Shown here one piece after another: positions 23,487 to 34,436 of a DNA stretch of 64,000 nt (position 1 is the stretch's first letter; each line of letters begins with the position of its first letter). Source of the stretch: Armillaria gallica (lineage: Eukaryota > Basidiomycota > Agaricomycetes > Agaricales > Physalacriaceae); contig JBANDB010000009.1 of NCBI GenBank assembly GCA_037576215.1, positions 3,100,001 through 3,164,000 on the forward strand. The letters are read 5' to 3'. A program made the position numbers and the translations under genes. The notes beneath the pieces were generated by a model, which was given only the letters and a program-made list of their open reading frames with translations, searched no databases and was not told the DNA's origin.

Positions 23487-24083
23487 ATGGTCAATGTCAA
23501 GTGGAACAAAGAAAAGTGAATTTGCTTTCCATTCTGCTGATAACCAGTCTGATTACCTGTATATCTTTCTTTATCCAGGTTTTCTTTCAATGTTCCATTA
23601 GAGACAAGACTGGCCGATTTTCGGCAGATAGTCGCGGAAGAAACGCACTTGGATGCCTTCAAACTCATCTACAAGGGCGCTATCATGAAAGATGACAAGG
23701 CGCCTCTCAGTGCTTACCACCTGAAGCAGTCCTCTTCTATTACGCTCCTTCCTTTCCATGATACCCTTCCGACATCCTCTTCCATACAGAATACGGAGCA
23801 GACATCGCTGTCCAACATCCAGCAGGAACTTGCTTCAATCCGTCAGGGCCTCATACCTTCTCTCGATGTGTTTCTCGATGCACTACCCCAAAAGCAGCCG
23901 TCTATGTCTGCCCTGGAGAAGGAACATGCCCGGCTAGGGGAACTACTTTTGCAATCTCTCCTCCGGCTTGACGCTATCTCCACCGATGGTGAATGGGAAG
24001 ACGCGAGAAGAGAAAGAAAGGCTGCAGTGAAAGAGGTGCAGGCCTTGCTCGATCGGCTTGACGACGCTTGGAGCGCTCGTTGA
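23487..24083 (+). CDS. Ubiquitin-like + BAG domain co-chaperone
   Basis: Predicted BAG-1-like nucleotide-exchange factor for Hsp70, acting in the cytosol. Exon 1 (23487) encodes MVNVKWNKEK, one intron of about 60 bases follows, then exon 2 reads RFSFNVPLETRLADFRQIVAEETHLDAFKLIYKGAIM. This is a ubiquitin-like fold with the usual pattern of strand, helix and LIYKG strand (residues about 1-70). A Ser/Thr-rich linker leads to the BAG three-helix region. It starts at about SLSNIQQELASIRQGLIPSLDVFLDAL, continues EKEHARLGELLLQSLLRLDAIS and ends ERKAAVKEVQALLDRLDDAWSAR at 24083. Total length is about 180 residues, close to yeast/fission yeast Bag101-type proteins. The C-terminal helix holds the acidic and basic residues expected at the Hsp70 interface. 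The first exon start is set by the only ATG in frame. Confidence 0.85.
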
Positions 24084-25931
24084 GTTGTTTTCATATATAT
24101 CTATACCCTCTCCATCGTGCTGCATCTCTTAGATTTGCCTGTGCCCCCAATCCACGGTTTCGTTTCCTGCACCAACCCGATACTCTGGAATGTGGTTCGA
24201 CCACGTACACTAAGGCCATCTAACCTTCCGATCACCCATATCAGGAAGGCTCAACGCCAAATCATCACCTTACCGTTCCTTGGAAGACGCCCCGAATCCA
24301 TGGGTTCATGCAAGGTTCATGTGACGGTTTGTGTTCTGACAGCCTGAGATAGAAAAGCCAGGGTGTCGACATCAATGCCAAGCCAGATCTACGGCTCACC
24401 GAAACAGTGGAGTGGTGACGCCTACGTAGCACGAGGTCCATGGCTTTCTAAGAGCACATCTCGTTGCGTGTAAGTGCGTTGAGATGAACTATGTTGGGTT
24501 AAATCTCTCACAAGGACAAGAGCCAAGAAAGAGCATCCCACGGCCAAGACTTTTCCATCAACTAATAATGTCAAACTCAATCCAAGGAGGCGGTAATGGT
24601 TTCCCTCTCTCCAGTTGAATATCAGACCTGGCCACAGATTTACAGCGTCGAAGACTGTGTACGCTCAAAGCATAGTTTGCTAAGCTCGCCTGTCCAATAT
24701 CGGTTCGAAAATCAAGAATATTGGTGGGTGCCATACGGTCTGTGATGTCCAAACAACCAATCGGGCTCTGATCTCCTTACCCAATACATTTCGCTACTTG
24801 TCGCTGAGGCATAACGTAGGACCGACAGTGCCTCGTTGTACGTACAGCGTACAACCAATCGGATTCTGGCGCTGACAGTTCAATTAACCAAGAGGTGTAC
24901 GTTGTGACCCAAATATCATTTATTACTTCCCAGATGCGTCTTTCGTTGCTGAAAATTCGAATCTTCTTAGTTCTGATAGCTAACTTTCAAGCTTTTTGTG
25001 AAGGTCATGTGAGGGCGGGGACTTCGACACCGGCCAATGCTGATGTTCATATGTTGGCGATATAGATCGAAAGACTGCGTACCTTGCTTCTAATGAGTTC
25101 GATCACCAATCCTTACCGACGGTCGCCCTAAATTCTTCACCATGGGACATAAAATTCAATTTCTTGACCCTGGAGGTGCCCCAATATTTTGCAGTACGTC
25201 TGCAACAACAAAAGGTCGCATATGGTGGCGCGCCAATCGAACCCGATGTTCCCGTGGACCGAGTAGATTTTGCTTGGCTTTTCTCCTGACCGGAGTCGAG
25301 GAAAGTAGCGAGAGGTTCGTGAAACTATATTTTGCAGATACACGGACGGCGAACAGAAAAATGGTCGTGTTTCTGATCATAACATCTGGGACACGTCGCC
25401 TTCTCACTCTTCAGAAAGTTATGAGCTGACTCAACAACGAACACAGTATCCTAGTTTATAGCTTAGCTTTCCACGGATAGAGACAATGTTCGTCAGCATA
25501 CTGATGCGAGTGCTTTACAGCGTCGCTCTCACGCTAGTAAGATCTTTAGACTCTTCCTTTTTGGTTGTGGTTCGGGCTTCTCACTTTGACCAGATGGAGC
25601 TGTAGAGTTGTAGACCTCATGAACACGCTCTGCTGCGCGCCAGGTCTCCATTCTCTTTGTCATACAACTATTAATCAGGGCGTTTCGTTCACAGGTAGCG
25701 GATCTCCTTCCTCCGCATAGCCGTGCTAGGAACAGTGCTCGATATTGCCCTGATCGATCTCAGTCCGAGTCTGTTGCAATTCCACGACCTCGTATATGCC
25801 GCATATCAGAAAGGCCACAGGGAACCTCGAATAAGGCACTAGAAGAAACCCAGTCAGCCCCAAACAGAGGCATTTTTATCTCTATTTGTGTCTCGTTTAT
25901 TCCGCTTTATTTGTTCGCGTTCAAGTGCGCA
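24084..25931. other. Gene-poor stretch upstream of the laccase
   Basis: About 1.85 kb. The open frames at 24117-24347 (+), 24558-24752 (-), 25137-25429 (both strands) are short, mutually overlapping and motif-free. It probably contains the laccase upstream regulatory region in its right end. I found no metal- or xenobiotic-response element I would defend. Confidence 0.45.
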
Positions 25932-25939
25932 TATAAAAA
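25932..25939 (+). promoter_or_regulatory. TATA box of the laccase gene
   Basis: TATAAAAA lies 49 bases upstream of the laccase ATG. This is the clearest core promoter element in the window and agrees with the inducible, TATA-driven promoters usual for basidiomycete laccases. Confidence 0.65.
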
Positions 25940-25980
25940 CCTAGTAGGTTTTTCAACTTTAAATCAGAACACCCCTCGAG

Positions 25981-28572
25981 ATGTTCAGCTTCAGCTTTCC
26001 TTTCCTTCTCCTTCTCACTCGCATCTTCCTTGCACTTGCTGCCGACGTCAATATTAATTTTGATGTCGCCAACAGTGTCATTGCTCCTGATGGGTTTGAC
26101 CGGACTGGCGTCATCGTCAATGGCGTCTTTCCTGGCCCTCTCATCCAAGCACACAAGGACGATGTTCTCCATATCACCACCAACAACTTTCTCACCGATC
26201 CCACTATGAGGTACCACGTTATCTCGTTTCTATGGGTCGCGACTAACACTACTGTTTTGCGCCGTACTAGGCGTAGTTACACAATTCATTGGCACGGTTT
26301 GGTAAATACAGAAGATCAGGCTCAAAGGACCACAGCTGACGACCAATCTAGTTTCAAATGAGGACCTCTTCCGAAGATGGACGTGAGTGTCCTCTATCCT
26401 TCTTGTTCCCTATTTTTAACCTTCTAAATTCAGCCGCCTTCGTCAATCAATGCCCTGTGGCCCCGGCACATTCTTACACCTACGATAGTGAGAATATCGT
26501 CTTATTCATCATCTCACGACGGTTCTCAACTATAGCCGTCGGTTTCACCAGTTCCGCTCAACGGGCAGCCTGGAACCTTTTGGTACCATAGCCACCTCTC
26601 ATCACAATACGTGGACGGCCTTCGAGGGTAAGTAAACTTATTCTAATGGGCTTCGTCTGTAACTAACCACATGTAGGCCCTTGGTAATCTATGGTATGTG
26701 ACTATGTCAAATTCATCTCTGAACATCATTCGTTCAAGAGCTCAAATAAAAACCCAGATCCTGATGACCCATACCTCGGTATGTACGACGTTGACAACGC
26801 CGACACAGTAATTACACTCGCCGACTGGTACCACAACGTGAGTTACATCTCGCTTGGCTATTTTCAGCCTCCTGAAGGTCTTCCAGCCGTCCATCGGTCT
26901 CGCCGAGAAATACTTAGAGGTTAACCCTTTCCACGAGCCGGTATGTAGCATCAGTTCCCCCCTTAAAATATCGCTACTTATCTGTGACATAGATTCCAGA
27001 CAGCGGTCTCATCAACGGCAAAGGGCGATACGTGGTACGTTCTAAATTCTAGGCATCAGTATAACATTTCTCAAATATTGATTTTGCTATCCAGGGGGGT
27101 CCCACTGTCGACTGGGCGCGCATTAATGTTCAGCCTGGATTGCGCTATCGCTTCCGCATTATTAACATGTCCGGTTACTCAGGATATACCTTCTCTATTG
27201 AGGGTCACTCTCTTACGATCATTGAGGTTAGTTCTTCATTGTGCCGACGTCTGTGCTGCTTGCCGACTGCTGCTTAAGGTTGATGGGATATATCATGAGC
27301 CCTTGACCGTCGATGCCTTCGATATTTACGTCGGACAGAGATACTCATTCATTGTCACCGCCAACCAACCGGTCGCCAATTATTGGATCAGTGCTCCCAT
27401 GGAGCTGCAACATTCTTCCGATAATAAGAATTGTAAGCTTGGGTTCAATGCTTGTGTTGTCTTCTCATAAACTCTCTCGAACAGTGGACACTGACAACGT
27501 CTTCGCCGTTCTGCACTATGAAGGTGCTGACGATGGTGATCCAAAATCCAACAAGGCTTCATTGAAAAAGGGTAACGTATTAGAGGAACATCTTCTGGCG
27601 CCATTGAGAAACCCCGAGGCGCCTGGTGGGAGTAACCCGGCGGACCGAGTCATCGATCTCCACTTCACCCGCACAACGGATGATGCTACTGGGCACCTTG
27701 AGGTACACTACTACTTTTGTGCACGGGAAATCGCGCATTGATAATGTTTTTTCTAGTGGACCATCAATGACATCAGTTACAAATCGCCCGACCTCCCGAC
27801 CTTGTTCAATATCATGATCAATGGATTTACTGAAGGTCTGAAGCCGTCCTAAAGAATATGTCCCTCAGTCGCTTAAGTTCTACCAGAGAACCAATTCTCA
27901 GTCCCTGAACATACATTTGTTCTCAATCCAAACGAAGTTATTGAAGTCGTCATCCATGGTTCCGCCAATGGTACGCTCATTGGCACGTAATTCTTCCAGG
28001 TTTCTGACCCACGTCTCTGCTTTAGGTCATATTCAGTAAGTCATAAACCATCAACGTCGATTGGGCACGGAAGTGAATATCTTCCAGCCCATTCCATTTG
28101 CATGGCCACGTCTTCTCCATCGTTCAAGGTCGCGATGGTCCTGCCAACTTCATCAACCCGCCACAGCGAGGTCAGACTTCAATTTGTTTCTTTCCCTCAT
28201 CATGAAATGCTCACTCACAATTCCTGCTTCTCTAGATGTCGTTGGTGTCGGAGGTACTGTTTTGCATCTTTCACCTGACCACTTGTCAGTATTGACACCC
28301 ACTACCAGGATCCACTGTCATCATTCGCTTCAGGGCCGACAACCCCGGACCGTGGTTCCTCCACTGCCACATTGGTAACGCTCTGCCCTGCCATCATATT
28401 CTACCAATGTACTTACAATTAACTCGTAGATTGGCACCTGGAAGCTGGTTTGGCCGTCGTCTTTGCCGAGGCTCCCAAGGAAGAGCAAGCCGGTCCCAAA
28501 TCCGAGATCATCAAGCAGACATGGGTGGATCTTTGCACCATCTACGCAGCTCTCCCTCCCGAGCTTCAGTAG
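25981..28572 (+). CDS. Laccase (multicopper oxidase, EC 1.10.3.2)
   Basis: Secreted blue-copper phenol oxidase coupling one-electron oxidation of phenols to reduction of oxygen to water. The start at 25981 gives signal peptide [20 protein letters not shown]. Copper motifs in order: L1 [24 protein letters not shown] (HWHG near 26287), L2 [19 protein letters not shown] (near 26570-26625), L3 [16 protein letters not shown] (near 28030-28120) and L4 [21 protein letters not shown] (near 28340-28465). These include the T1 Cys and all ten His. Cupredoxin 2 reads [41 protein letters not shown]. The axial T1 position after HLEAG is Leu, the same class as many mid-to-high potential enzymes. About ten to twelve introns of 45-60 bases restore a continuous frame; apparent stops are all intronic. 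The C-terminus is AALPPELQ at 28572, giving about 510-530 residues. Roles could be lignin decay, pigment or fruiting-body development. Confidence 0.9.
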
Positions 28573-28855
28573 ATCACTCACCCTAACAGTGACTGCGGAC
28601 ATCTTTCTTTTTTGCTTATTCTTTATCGATTTCCTGATGTAAATCTTTCGTTTCTCGGTACCTGATGATCTTGATCGCTTTTTGTCAAAGATTTGATGTT
28701 CATAAGTAAAACCCAGATATATTTAGCCAATGCGATATTTATTTATTGTTACAGAAAAGTTACACTGAGTTATCGTAAGTCTAAGGCAAGATGGAAAAGG
28801 CTAGTAATATGAACACTAAATCTATATAATTGAACGAATATAATACGATTTAAAA

Positions 28856-30673
28856 CTACAACTTGGTGATGGACGGAACGGGAGGTACTCCTGGAATAAA
28901 GCGAGAAGAACCGGTCCACGGTCCGTCGACTGACGGCACTTCCTGCATTCGGCCCGTCACTTGAGCATTGCGGTCCATCATAATAGCATGAACCTGAAAA
29001 AATTGTCAAGTCATATCGACACAATCATTAACCGAAAGACATACCTGCATTCTAAGGCCATGTATATTGGCTCTTAGTGACCGGATTTCCTCATTCACCC
29101 TCAGCGCTTCGTTGGTCAGAGCAATCTCATTGCGACGACCGAAAGAGTCGACGGATGTCGATAAGGAAACGACTGATTGCCGAAGGCCACTTAATGAGCC
29201 CTCTAATGTCGTGCTGAGATCCAGCGGTGCGACGTTGTTCTGAGCTACAGGACGAGACGTGAGGCCCGAAGGATCCCAGGTTTGGCTGATGTGAGGTGAG
29301 GTGCCCTGCAACGGCGGTCTCCAGAAGTTGCTGAGCTGCTCCGGAGAGGTTTGAGCCGAGAATGTTTCATCCTCTGGGAAATATTGTGCAAAAATATCAG
29401 GCGTATCAGCTGACGTGCTTGGTGCAGGGGGCGAAGCGGCGCTTTCGGATGTATGAGGAGTGGATGAGGTCGTCCGTTGTTGTACACGCGGAGATCGATC
29501 CGTGGTTGAACGAGCCAAAGCTTGTGTATACCATGGGCCAAGAGCTGCTTTGGTTGCCTGCAAATCCCTGGCCGTATTCTGCAGATGGCCTTGTAAGACG
29601 TCGATCTTGTTTCGCAAGCCAAGATTCTCTTCACGAAGGTCTGCCAATCTGGACTCGTGAAGTGACAAGAATCCTTTTATCGCTTCATAAGGACAAGAGG
29701 CAATATGTCCGGGGGTTAATAAGCGTCTCTTCCCCTCCCATTGGCACCCATTTGATGCATGAATGCAGGTAACAACGGCCTCTGAGCACGTCTCCGCGTG
29801 GGATAACTGTAAATCACGCGAATACTCGGTAGAACAGAATTCGCAGATAAATGTCACGGGTAAACATTCTGCTTCGTGTTCCTGTGAAATTTGAATGTTA
29901 GCGCTATAAGGCAATCATGGGCGGACAGGATTTGTGATCATGAGGGATTCCAGTGCACATTACGCGACGCGTACTGAAGCGAAGCACAGGGTTGAGTGAC
30001 CCCCAACGTTGTGCCATTACGATAAGCGTCGTGTTTGGCAAAAACAAACAAGAGTGCGCCAAAAGTAGTGACTCACTTTCAAGTCTTCGGAACTAAGTTG
30101 GGTTCCGCATTCACGACAAGCGATAAGAGCGTGGGCGCAGCGATGGCTCTCCGTATCTTTCCGGGGTATGAGTTGGTCACATTCTCCGGAGGGGCAAGGG
30201 ACTTCAGTATAAGGGCAAGAGTCTCTTAGATGTCCTGCAAGTAAATGCCGCTGGCAGGTGTGTGCGCACCCGGGGGAGGGGCACTCGACAACGAGTTCGT
30301 CGACCAGCTGGGAACGTTAGCAACAGCCCACAGCATATATATCATGTACTCACAGATCTAACAATGGGATTTGCAGACACTATCTCCTCCAACGTCAAGG
30401 GCAGTCGATCCACCGGGCATTGCGAGGAATGTTGAAGAGCTTCCGCGATGCAGGTCCGACAGAATGTATGAGCGCATGTTAGGGTAGAAACAGGATCAAG
30501 GAAGGGCGTCCTGCAGAAAAATGAGGGGGTAACGCGACATTAAGACATTGTGTATCATACCGACATATACAACAGACCTGTACACCATGAATATCAGCAG
30601 CAGTCACTAAGAAAAAGGGTTGGAGACGAACCAGATTTGAATTCGTAGGTTCCACATAGCTGTACGATTCCAT
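28856..30673 (-). CDS. RING and TRAF-type zinc-finger protein
   Basis: Probable E3 ubiquitin ligase or signalling adaptor with a RING, TRAF-type zinc fingers and a coiled coil. The start at 30673 reads MESYSYVEPTNSNL. A split RING follows: CCICRTPFLDPVSTLTCAHTFCRTCIAEALQHSSQCPVDR (about 30390-30575), with the full C3HC4 pattern. TRAF-type fingers follow: VECPSPGCAHTCQRHLLAGHLRDSCPYTEVPC, CDQLIPRKDTESHRCAHALIACRECG, CEFCSTEYSRDLQLSHAETCSEAVVTCIHASNGCQWEGKR and HIASCPYEAIKGFLSLHESRL. Next is a helical coiled coil (LADLREENLGLRNKIDVLQGHLQ). A Ser/Thr/Pro-rich linker and a second helical part (SLSGLRQSVVSLSTSVDSFGRR) lead to the final exon VHAIMMDRNAQVTGRM, ending PSITKL at 28856. No MATH/TRAF-C domain is seen, which separates it from animal TRAFs. 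Convergent with the laccase and divergent from the Ser-rich surface protein. Confidence 0.8.
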
Positions 30674-31022
30674 TAAAAACGCGATTCGACAGTTCAGTGT
30701 TATCGACGCTGGATAGAGAGGAGGAGAAGAAATCGGAGGTTTCGGTCCTGTGGCTAAGTGACATAAGTGGCGGTCACACCCAAACTGTGACATTACGGTC
30801 ACATCACCTTGACTGCCAACCACCATCTTGGGATAACACCATTACTGACGGCGACCCACTGCATTCGGCCTTTCTATGACAATGGTCTCTGCTACTCGAC
30901 GGCGGTACCGTATAAGTATCTTGGATGGCTCCCTTGGAATCCTTGCTCTGGCTAGCCTTGTGTCTCCTCGCTGCTTGTTGACCAAGTCCATCGTCACTTG
31001 TTGATCAAGTTCGTTCGTTATC
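30674..31022. promoter_or_regulatory. Divergent promoter region, RING-TRAF / Ser-rich protein
   Basis: 349 bases between the divergent start codons. No TATA box or repeat stands out, and no gene is supported within it. Confidence 0.35.
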
Positions 31023-31916
31023 ATGCTCGACGCTATGTCCAAGACATTATTCCTCTTCTCTCTTGTTCTGGTGCCAGTCCGCGGCGCACCTGCTCCTCAG
31101 GCGACAGGTACACTATTTACCACTCTGGTCTTATCATCGGTGTCCAACTCTTCATAGATATCGGATCTTTCGACTCTTTGCTTCGGGAAATATCTTCTTG
31201 TATGACATAAGTTACCGGCGGCTTATCTGTACTAATGCGGTCTATAGCAGTCTTCACAGACACCGCTACTTCTACCGGTACTTTTACAGAGGCATCATCT
31301 ACTAGCAGCGCAGACCCAGGTACTTACGTTCCTTCACCTAGCATGACTGTGGCTGAAACAATTCAAGTGACTTCGACAGCAGAAACTTATGTGACCCGGG
31401 TATCGCTTGTTGGGGGTACAGAAATTACCTTGGCACCAAGCGGAGCCACTGGAGATACGACTGTCCTAGGGTCTTCGACATATACCCTTGCTGTTCCGAC
31501 ATCCAGTGACTCCTCGTTATCCTCATCGGACTCGTCTTCAAGTAGTACCAGTTCCTCTTCTTCCGCTTCGTCCTCAAGTAGTGTGTCTTCCGCAAGTAGT
31601 ACGACAAGCAGCAGTAGCTCGACAAACAGCTCTCCGTCGTCGACAAGCACGAACTCCTCATCGTCGAGCAGCTCCAGCACCAACAAACCTTCATCGACGA
31701 GTAGCACATCCTCGTCATCGTCAAGTGGGACGTCTTCTACCAGTTCCAGTACAACTTCGCCATCTTCGTACGTTCATGAATTACCTTATTTTTAATTTCT
31801 TCTCACCAATGCTGTGAAGTGACGCCGGTGTATCCCTTCGTCCGTTTGAGGTGCCACCCACTGCCGGTATCGTTACAGTATTGCTAGGCCTATTCTTTGG
31901 CGCATGGATATGCTGA
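31023..31916 (+). CDS. Ser/Thr-rich secreted surface protein, probably GPI-anchored
   Basis: A mucin-like cell-surface or cell-wall protein, function unknown. The ATG at 31023 (a second at 31035) gives a signal peptide MSKTLFLFSLVLVPVRGAPAP. After one intron of about 150 bases the protein continues VFTDTATSTGTFTEASSTSSADPG. A beta-rich-looking segment follows (YVPSPSMTVAETIQVTSTAETYVTRVSLVGGTEITLAPSG), then about 85 residues that are almost pure Ser/Thr (about 31500-31765) with some Asn, Pro and Gly. A final intron of roughly 50 bases leads to PPTAGIVTVLLGLFFGAWIC. This hydrophobic tail ends right at the stop (31916) as expected of a GPI-attachment signal or a short membrane anchor. The Ser/Thr block would be heavily O-mannosylated. 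The exact 3' splice site of the last intron is uncertain. The Ser codons are mixed (AGC, TCT, TCA, TCG), so the block is not a recent microsatellite. Confidence 0.7.
31500..31765 (+). repeat. Ser/Thr low-complexity coding repeat
   Basis: Imperfect runs of Ser codons alternating with Thr, Asn and Gly codons within the surface-protein gene. They create long spurious antisense frames rich in Glu/Leu/Asp, which I ignored. Confidence 0.7.
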
Positions 31917-34436
31917 GCGAAGAAGGATGGCTTTTCATGTGATGTTATATTTATTCGCACATAAAATGCTTGTAAGCTTGTAGTATCTCACCATAGAAAA
32001 TTCGGCTGTTTGTGCGGCAAACGAATTCAGCGTTCCCGCTAACGTGTGCGATAGTGCCCATATTATTATATGGACGGGAATCTCATCATATAAATTACAT
32101 CAAAATCGAAGACGGTGCGCGTATGGAATGCAATACAGTTTATATTGGCCATTTTCATAACCAATAGAAAGGTCCAATCATAAATAGAGTTCAATGATTG
32201 CGACTCACGGCAAAAGGAACATCCTTTACTGGTATTAAGATGTAGGATAGTCTTCGGACGGCAAAAGAATCCTCGATTATCCAGGTTCGCGTGCGCCACT
32301 TGATCACAATCTGATGTACTTGATAGATGCCACAAAGCAAGAAACTCTGCAACGGCGCTCGATCAAAGCGGGAGAGAGAAGAAGGAAGGTGGTGGGAATT
32401 ATTTGACAGAGCAATGGGAAATGGTGTGAAATCGGTACGCATAAATTATTCTGGAATTGTAAGGCAAGGCGAAGACATCGCAGCACCTACTCGTGTGGAC
32501 ACAGACCTGGTGAGTACTGGAGCAGTTGTTCTGAGGTATCAGCCATGGCAGCTAGATCCGCTAACTGAAGGATCTCAATCAAGTCTTCCAATGCATCGAG
32601 CAAGCAATATTTACTGATCTCCCTTCTCGGAGGAAGGTATCCGCCTCTCGAGAGGACTGAACGGTCTATGGGATGGATCCAGGGACTCTAGAAGGTTGTG
32701 AATCGATCCGGCCTCTCGATGTCCTCAGCTTTCCAAACCGCGTGGATGGTCTCGCCTCGCAACAGGAACTCACATATATGAAGGAGGTACGCATGTGCAT
32801 GTCGACGAAACGCAGCCGTTACCCAATTCTGCCTGCGGGTTTGAGAATTCCAGAAATTTCTCTGGAGTTGGAAAACGCTGAGGAAACATATAACACTGCG
32901 TACGGCCGTTTCGATGAATCCCGGTGGAGATTGATTTCGCCCCAACTATACTCCTTAGATAACGATGGATCCAGGTTGACGGAACCCCCACGGCCATTCG
33001 ACAAGTCAGATATCGGCAACAGGGGTCCGAGTCAAAGTACTCCTTGATGCTCGATGCATTGGAGGGCCTAGACGTTGAAGGAGCCTCCCAAGAGATGCGG
33101 CCAGATATTATTGTGAACGCCATAGAAGCTGCTTTGTGTATGATTCCTTGACCTCCGTAAATGCTGCAGTTGCTTGTTGAGCAGCTTTAAAACCTGAGGT
33201 GATTTGTGTGTTTCCGAAGTGGCCATGATGTGGAGCTGGGAGAGGAAACTAGTTTCGTTGGGTAAGACCTAGACTAGGGAGGAGACGAACGCAGAGGAAA
33301 GGATATTGATAATCTCAAAGACTGCTAGCAGATTTATAGACGTTATGGAGAGAAGTCCCCTGATTGGTTTCGCATCTATACCTGAGCATCTGAATTAGGA
33401 ATTGGCTTGACGCTTGGAAGTTCGCAGACCTTTCTGCCGCCTTCCTAGGAAAGTATACTTATCCTTTTGATCTGTATTGTCAGTTGTATTGAAAAATAGC
33501 CAGGTTCCGAGTCGTGTGTTCACAGACGTGAGCTGGTTATAATTTTTGGCTATTGTTTTCGGCGGCGCTCTTCGCTGTCGTGTCATCTCTGCGAAAGAAG
33601 ACCGTCATACGTTGATCGTTTGCGGTGGTGGTTCTTGTGCGAGCGGGAAACCTTGCTATTCATGGTATGCTGGTATTTGACCGAGTTAACGACGTTATTG
33701 AGCCCTGAGAGCAAATTTCTCAGCCATTGTCAATGGATGGATTGATTTCTGATCAAGATCGTTGCGAGTTTGGTTAGGCTGGATAGAGTTCCACTTTGGA
33801 GCCGCTGCTCGTGACTTTGTGAAGAGATGGTGTTATCCCTCTCACCGGTTATAAGGCCAGGGTATACGGCGCAGGCTCAGTTGACGCGACATGTACCACG
33901 GGTCGCAGTTCCCCATTGTCCGTTCGACACCGCATTGAAGCCTGAAACACTGAGTAGAATTTGAGGGCGAAAGGGCGCTCCGAGCGCTCACAGCCTACGA
34001 AATAGGTAGCTTCTTGAGTCAAGATTTGATAAGACTTCTCCTCGCGGTGGAAGTATATATATCTGATGGACAAAGTGATGAACAGGACCCACTCGTGACG
34101 CGGTCAATAATACATGTAAGTATCATCGTTCGAAGCGTGAAGATTTGCGCGATGCCGCATGGCCTTGAGAAAAGGGCAAGCGAAGTTTTCCGGAGGTAGA
34201 TCCTGCGGAGCGGATCGCGTACCGGCTAAAAATAATATAGAGTTTTGACATTGTTTTTGAAAGCGCGATATTCGGAAAAGGACGGTTGCTATGAGAACAT
34301 GTGGTGCCTAAACCCCATTCCTGGGCAGTTCTGGAGTAAGAAAGCCTGGTCTCGGTGGATGGCCTGGAATGGCAGTAAAATATATCTACAAAAAGGAAAG
34401 AGCAGCAGGAAAGGTGACAAGACAGGACGGATATCG
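31917..34436. other. Long gene-poor stretch
   Basis: 2.5 kb, the longest stretch here without a supported gene. A 124-codon plus-strand frame at 32673-33047 (starts MDPGTLEGCESIRPLDV) and shorter frames at 32327-32617 and 34014-34199 carry no domain I recognise. Frames also exist opposite the first one, so evidence for coding is weak. I saw no terminal repeats, transposase motif or long tandem repeat; a decayed element cannot be excluded. Confidence 0.4.

Noticed and set aside
25142..25429. Overlapping 95- and 83-codon frames upstream of the laccase
   Set aside because: Both strands open, no motif, no splice partners.
26280..26950. Possible frame disruptions in the laccase
   Set aside because: Each one resolves into a 45-75 base GT-AG intron that restores the conserved laccase sequence ([42 protein letters not shown]).
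31387..31707. 106-codon Glu/Leu/Asp-rich antisense frame
   Set aside because: Complement of the Ser-codon repeat of the surface protein.
32673..33047. 124-codon plus-strand frame in the gene-poor gap
   Set aside because: Looks faintly protein-like but has no domain, is opposed by open frames on the other strand, and has no exon partners; kept only as a note.
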